Assembly (NCBI RefSeq): GCF_040958095.1
Contig: NC_091214.1
Coordinates: 5,964,087-6,028,086 of the forward strand
Origin: Procambarus clarkii
Lineage: Eukaryota; Arthropoda; Malacostraca; Decapoda; Cambaridae
Direction: 5' to 3'
Length of the DNA stretch: 64,000 nucleotides
This document shows positions 60,051 through 64,000 of the stretch, one piece after another (the stretch's first letter is position 1; each line of letters starts with the position of its first letter). A program made the translations under genes and the position numbers. The notes beneath the pieces are model-generated. The model saw nothing but the letters and a program-made list of their open reading frames with translations. It was not told where the DNA came from and ran no database searches.

Positions 60051-60094
<44 letters not shown>
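60023..60094. repeat. AT tract with an LTR-end-like inverted octamer
   Basis: (AT)10, then TGTGACGGT at 60043-60051, which is the reverse complement of the LTR end ACCGTCACA at 60014-60022, then more AT. Confidence 0.85.
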
Positions 60095-60095
<1 letters not shown>

Positions 60096-60339
60096 GTCGT
60101 ACCTAGTAGCCAGAACGCACTTCTCTGCCTACTATGCAAGGCCCGATTTGCCTAATAAGCCAAGTTTTCCTGAATTAATTGTTTTTCGACTACCTAACCT
60201 AATGCATAATGAAATGGGTAGCTTTATCATTTCATAAGAAAAAAATTAGAGAAAATATATTAATTCAGGAAAACTTGGCTTATTAGGCAAATCGGGCCTT
60301 GCATAGTAGGCTGAGAAGTGCGTTCTGGCTACTAGGTAC

Positions 60340-60343
<4 letters not shown>
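60095..60343. repeat. Fold-back (MITE-like) element, copy 1
   Basis: 249 bp with long terminal inverted repeats of about 85 bp (TGTCGTACCTAGTAGCCAGA at the left, its reverse complement at the right), embedded in AT repeats. Confidence 0.85.

Positions 60344-60426
<83 letters not shown>
60344..60426. repeat. (AT)n microsatellite
   Basis: AT tract between the two fold-back copies. Confidence 0.97.
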
Positions 60427-61356
<930 letters not shown>

Positions 61357-62025
61357 ATGGAGACTTGGCTGGAAACGCACACCGGATATTTAACCGATGA
61401 AGAATTTTGCAATAATGAAACTTGCATTGTGTATCCTGTAAACTGCATATCTTGCGTTCCGTACGGGATAGCGAAGGACATATCAGTGAAATACAAACAC
61501 GCAAGCGCCTATGGTGAACGCAGGCCTTTGTATAATCTCAAGAGATGTGTTCCCCATGATCGCCCAATTCCCGGTTCAATTCATGTCTCCAATCGTCGAG
61601 CTGAAAATCTCCCCTGCATTATTGCTGCTGCAGTGCAATATGGTATAGGGGCGCCTGTAGAGAACAATGAGATCGCCAAGTCGCATATAGAAAAATCCAA
61701 AGATCGTGATATGCTCGCCGGATTAAAAGAAGATACAACGCAAAATCGCCTCATCTATTTCAAAAAGGCTATAGAAGCCATAACGAGATTCATCAAGTCT
61801 TCTCCGGAAATCGCACGAGTTGTATTACCTGTGGGTATTGGTCGCACCTGTGTTCAAAGAGATGAAGTTTGGGAGGAAACATATCTTCCAATTATCGAAG
61901 ATCTGTATGAAAACTTAAAACATTACGATGTTAATGTTATATTGGTGCGTAATGACCAGAGCTCCAAGGAAAAAAAATGTCCCTGGCAACTCTACGTTGC
62001 GCAGTTGTCCCCCGCGCCGGCGTGA
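61357..62025 (+). CDS. Macro-domain-like protein 1
   Basis: 222 residues, no intron. Pattern YGERRPLYNLKR, then DRPIPGSIHV, AAAVQYGIGAP, a helical segment around NRLIYFKKAIEAI, and VVLPVGIG before a final helix. This order (Y..R..LYNL, DR..PG.I, QY..G, PxGIG) resembles the macro-like ADP-ribose-binding domains of some large DNA viruses and phages; the family assignment is by eye. Macro domains bind or hydrolyse ADP-ribose. No signal peptide or membrane segment. Stop lies 50 bp before the next ATG. A divergent paralogue of the next two genes. Confidence 0.6.
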   Translation: METWLETHTGYLTDEEFCNNETCIVYPVNCISCVPYGIAKDISVKYKHASAYGERRPLYNLKRCVPHDRPIPGSIHVSNRRAENLPCIIAAAVQYGIGAPVENNEIAKSHIEKSKDRDMLAGLKEDTTQNRLIYFKKAIEAITRFIKSSPEIARVVLPVGIGRTCVQRDEVWEETYLPIIEDLYENLKHYDVNVILVRNDQSSKEKKCPWQLYVAQLSPAPA

Positions 62026-62031
62026 AAAGTG

Positions 62032-62037
62032 TATATA
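62032..62037 (+). promoter_or_regulatory. TATA box of macro-like gene 2
   Basis: GTATATAGAC 43 bp before the ATG and 7 bp after the stop of gene 1, so each gene probably has its own promoter. Confidence 0.6.
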
Positions 62038-62074
62038 GACCCCCTTCCGAGTCACTACCTCACAAGCCAGCACT

Positions 62075-63028
62075 ATGGAGCTCCCCTCCCTGATTGGCGA
62101 CTTTGCCTCTTTGCCCATCTATAACAATCGTGATTGTCTGCTCTATGATTTGGATGCAACAAGCGTGCAGTTGTGCGAAATGGTGCACACTTTATGGGAA
62201 CGATACCCCTATGCTCGATTGCATCGGAAAAACCTGCCGTACAAAAATCGTGCTGTTAGAACTGATAGAGATATCCCCGGCCTCATATTTGTTGGCGAAG
62301 CACCCGAATTCTGCAATAGGATGGATGACGACCCCTATGAAAGTTATGCTGTTTTACCGCACCTTATTGGATTAATCACCCAGTTTACCAATGGTCCAGC
62401 GTCGCCATCTTCTTACAAAAAGCCCAGGCACGAAGCATGGAGTTTGGATGAGCATTTTTATGACGGCCTGAAAAATGATACCGAATACCAAAGATGGCGT
62501 TGGTTTGACAAAGCTCTGCGAAAAGCCATTGAACATATTCTTCAGAGAAGCCGAAGAGGACAAGTGGGAAGGATTATTTTCCCATATGGGTTGGGCAAGG
62601 CTTGCGGGCAGTATCTCACAAGTGGCGAACGCAACATATGGGAGACTAAATATTTCCCTGTGATGTGCAAATTAGCTCAGAAACTGCAAGAACGTGGTAT
62701 AGACACTTTAATGATATGTCCTGTAAATAATGACACGCCAACTCGCTCTCCAACCCATGGCATCTTTAGACACAAGATTCCACGTATGGCCATTCCACCT
62801 GTTTCTACGAATGATAAAGACTCTGTTTCTACTGTCAGACCTGCCGCTGACGTGAGAGAAGACGGGTCAGCTGTCGTGGAAGATGATCCATCTACCGGCG
62901 CCATGTCTATTACTGTAGGTGATGAAGTGCTCACTATTGTGGAAGACGACGACAATGAAGACAAAGAGAAAATGGAAATGGAATATAATGAAGATGAGAT
63001 TAGAAAAGCTGTAGAATCTATATTGTAA
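62075..63028 (+). CDS. Macro-domain-like protein 2 with acidic C-terminal tail
   Basis: 317 residues, no intron. Same core: LWERYPYARLHRKN, DRDIPGLIFVG, GLITQFTNGP, WRWFDKALRKAIEHI, RIIFPYGLGKACG and an ETKYFPVMCKLAQKL helix. The FPYGLG segment is the best match to the macro-like FPYGIG signature. Residues from about 230 form a low-complexity tail ending in an acidic stretch (VEDDDNEDKEKMEME). The tail is absent from the other two. It follows gene 1 in tandem with a 50-bp gap, a density unusual for a crustacean genome. Confidence 0.62.
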   Translation: MELPSLIGDFASLPIYNNRDCLLYDLDATSVQLCEMVHTLWERYPYARLHRKNLPYKNRAVRTDRDIPGLIFVGEAPEFCNRMDDDPYESYAVLPHLIGLITQFTNGPASPSSYKKPRHEAWSLDEHFYDGLKNDTEYQRWRWFDKALRKAIEHILQRSRRGQVGRIIFPYGLGKACGQYLTSGERNIWETKYFPVMCKLAQKLQERGIDTLMICPVNNDTPTRSPTHGIFRHKIPRMAIPPVSTNDKDSVSTVRPAADVREDGSAVVEDDPSTGAMSITVGDEVLTIVEDDDNEDKEKMEMEYNEDEIRKAVESIL

Positions 63029-63215
63029 TATTTCATACAAATTAAACCACACAAAAAAAAGAAATGTTAACCTGTATTTTTATTTACTTTTCCTAATTTC
63101 TCTACACACACACACACATTTATATATTTATTGTTTCCTAATTTCTCTGTACAAAAAGAAAAACTATGAATTACATATTATAAAAGCCTCTAACAACTCT
63201 ATGTGACAAGGTGAA
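63029..63215. other. Spacer between macro-like genes 2 and 3
   Basis: A-rich and T-rich runs and a short (CA)n at 63103-63118. No clear AATAAA directly after gene 2. Confidence 0.5.
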
Positions 63216-63221
63216 TATAAG
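63216..63221 (+). promoter_or_regulatory. TATA-like box of macro-like gene 3
   Basis: AATATAAGAC, 44 bp before the ATG at 63260. Confidence 0.5.
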
Positions 63222-63259
63222 ACGAAGGTTATGTTAAAAAACCTTTTAATCGCTTCGAG

Positions 63260-64000
63260 ATGTGTTCCAACTACATGCGAGCCAAATTACGGAGGCTCAA
63301 AGATTCTATTATTGAAGTGGATTTCCCCAACGATGATATATTTAAACCCGGGGACTGTATTGTCTATGATCTTCCTGCCCTACACCAGTTTTCTAATGGT
63401 TACTCCCAACAGCTGTGGGAAAAATATCCTTATGGGGTGGTTGAAAAGAAAATATGTCCTGAAACGCTTTGTGCTGTAGTTACGGATCGTGACACTCCAG
63501 GAAATATAATCCTCTCCCCGCCACCAGAACCTAATGTGCAGCCTTATCTCATAGCCCTCATATGTCAATATAGTGTAGGTGCGTCTATTGAAAATAATGA
63601 CATTAATCAATTTCATATTAAGCACAGTAAAGATATTGATTTAGTAGCGGGATTGCGGAGAGATACAACTATCAACAGACGATGGTGTTTTAAAAAGGCC
63701 GTGAGTCGCATTATGAGCGAAGCCAAGAGTAATAATTCTATCAAACGGATAGTTATGCCATTTGGTATAGGCTGCAATTCTGGGGTGGGTTGGTCTAGAG
63801 CAGGTGAAGAAGAAGAATGGCTGGCATCTTACTACCCTACACTGGCTCATTTGGCCCATGTAATGAAAAAATGCAAAAAAAGAATTTGTGCTGGTGCGTC
63901 CTAAACAAGATGGAGCAGGGAAAGGTCAAGTACCGCCACAAGTACTGAAAAGACCATCGAGTAAAAGGAGGAACCTTAGATCTTATTACACTAACGACGA
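63260..64000 (+). CDS. Macro-domain-like protein 3, frame break near the C-terminus, runs off the window
   Basis: First 214 residues are open (to 63904). Core pattern: LWEKYPYGVVEKK, DRDTPGNIIL, ALICQYSVGAS, RRWCFKKAVSRIM and IVMPFGIGCNSG, followed by a WLASYYPTLAHLAHVMKK helix. This copy has the most family-like PFGIGC signature. An A7 run near 63876-63883 shifts the frame; the other frame stays open from there to the window end and would align with the VRN/CPVN segments of genes 1 and 2. A one-base indel, real or a sequencing error, is likely. Confidence 0.58.

Overview
This is a eukaryotic window, most likely from a decapod crustacean (a crayfish-like genome is my best guess). The evidence is dense nested retrotransposons, long (AT)n microsatellites, a tRNA-derived SINE, arthropod-type TTAGG runs and spliced genes with GT-AG introns. 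I see no prokaryotic features. Most of the window is transposable-element sequence. The few non-TE genes are an IAP-type (BIR/RING) gene, a C2H2 zinc-finger ORF, and a row of three related intronless genes at the right end.

Layout. 1-3673: APE-type non-LTR retrotransposon (family A). 3674-11772 (minus): Ty3/gypsy-class element with Ty1/copia-like pol order (gag-PR-INT-RT-RNaseH), carrying a nested non-LTR element of family C. 11961-17483: BEL/Pao element with two LTRs and a 5-bp target duplication, reduced to gag and protease. 17530-19807 (minus): broken non-LTR fragment with a restriction-like endonuclease tail. 19808-21476: low-information sequence with a dispersed repeat and a zinc-finger remnant. 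21477-23986 and 26618-28295 (minus): two more family A copies. 24854-31947 (plus): a second gypsy family with integrase upstream of RT and its 3' LTR. 31948-35350: BEL/Pao gag-PR-RT fused in frame to a gypsy RT. 35350-38000: microsatellites, minisatellites, a non-LTR tail and a SINE. 38325-38936 (minus): C2H2 zinc-finger ORF. 39269-44822: non-LTR relics with a solo-LTR-like insertion and a 202-bp duplication. 44940-45790: a perfect hairpin and a triplicated repeat of about 220 bp.

45979-48062 (minus) holds a three-exon IAP-like gene (two BIRs, UBA-like segment, RING) with an in-frame stop before the RING. 48796-60022 is a triple-LTR tandem of a recent gypsy element whose ORF has lost the RT but stays open. 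60095-60808 holds fold-back elements, one with TTAGG runs. 61357-64000 holds three tandem, intronless, divergent paralogues that I read as macro-domain-like proteins.

Removing the retrotransposon and AT-rich DNA would bring the IAP gene and the macro-like cluster close together. They share compact TATA promoters 43-50 bp from the ATG. The most interesting signals are this split island (host defence cluster or endogenised large-DNA-virus segment), the repeated integrase-before-RT gypsy organisation, and the BEL-gypsy fusion ORF.
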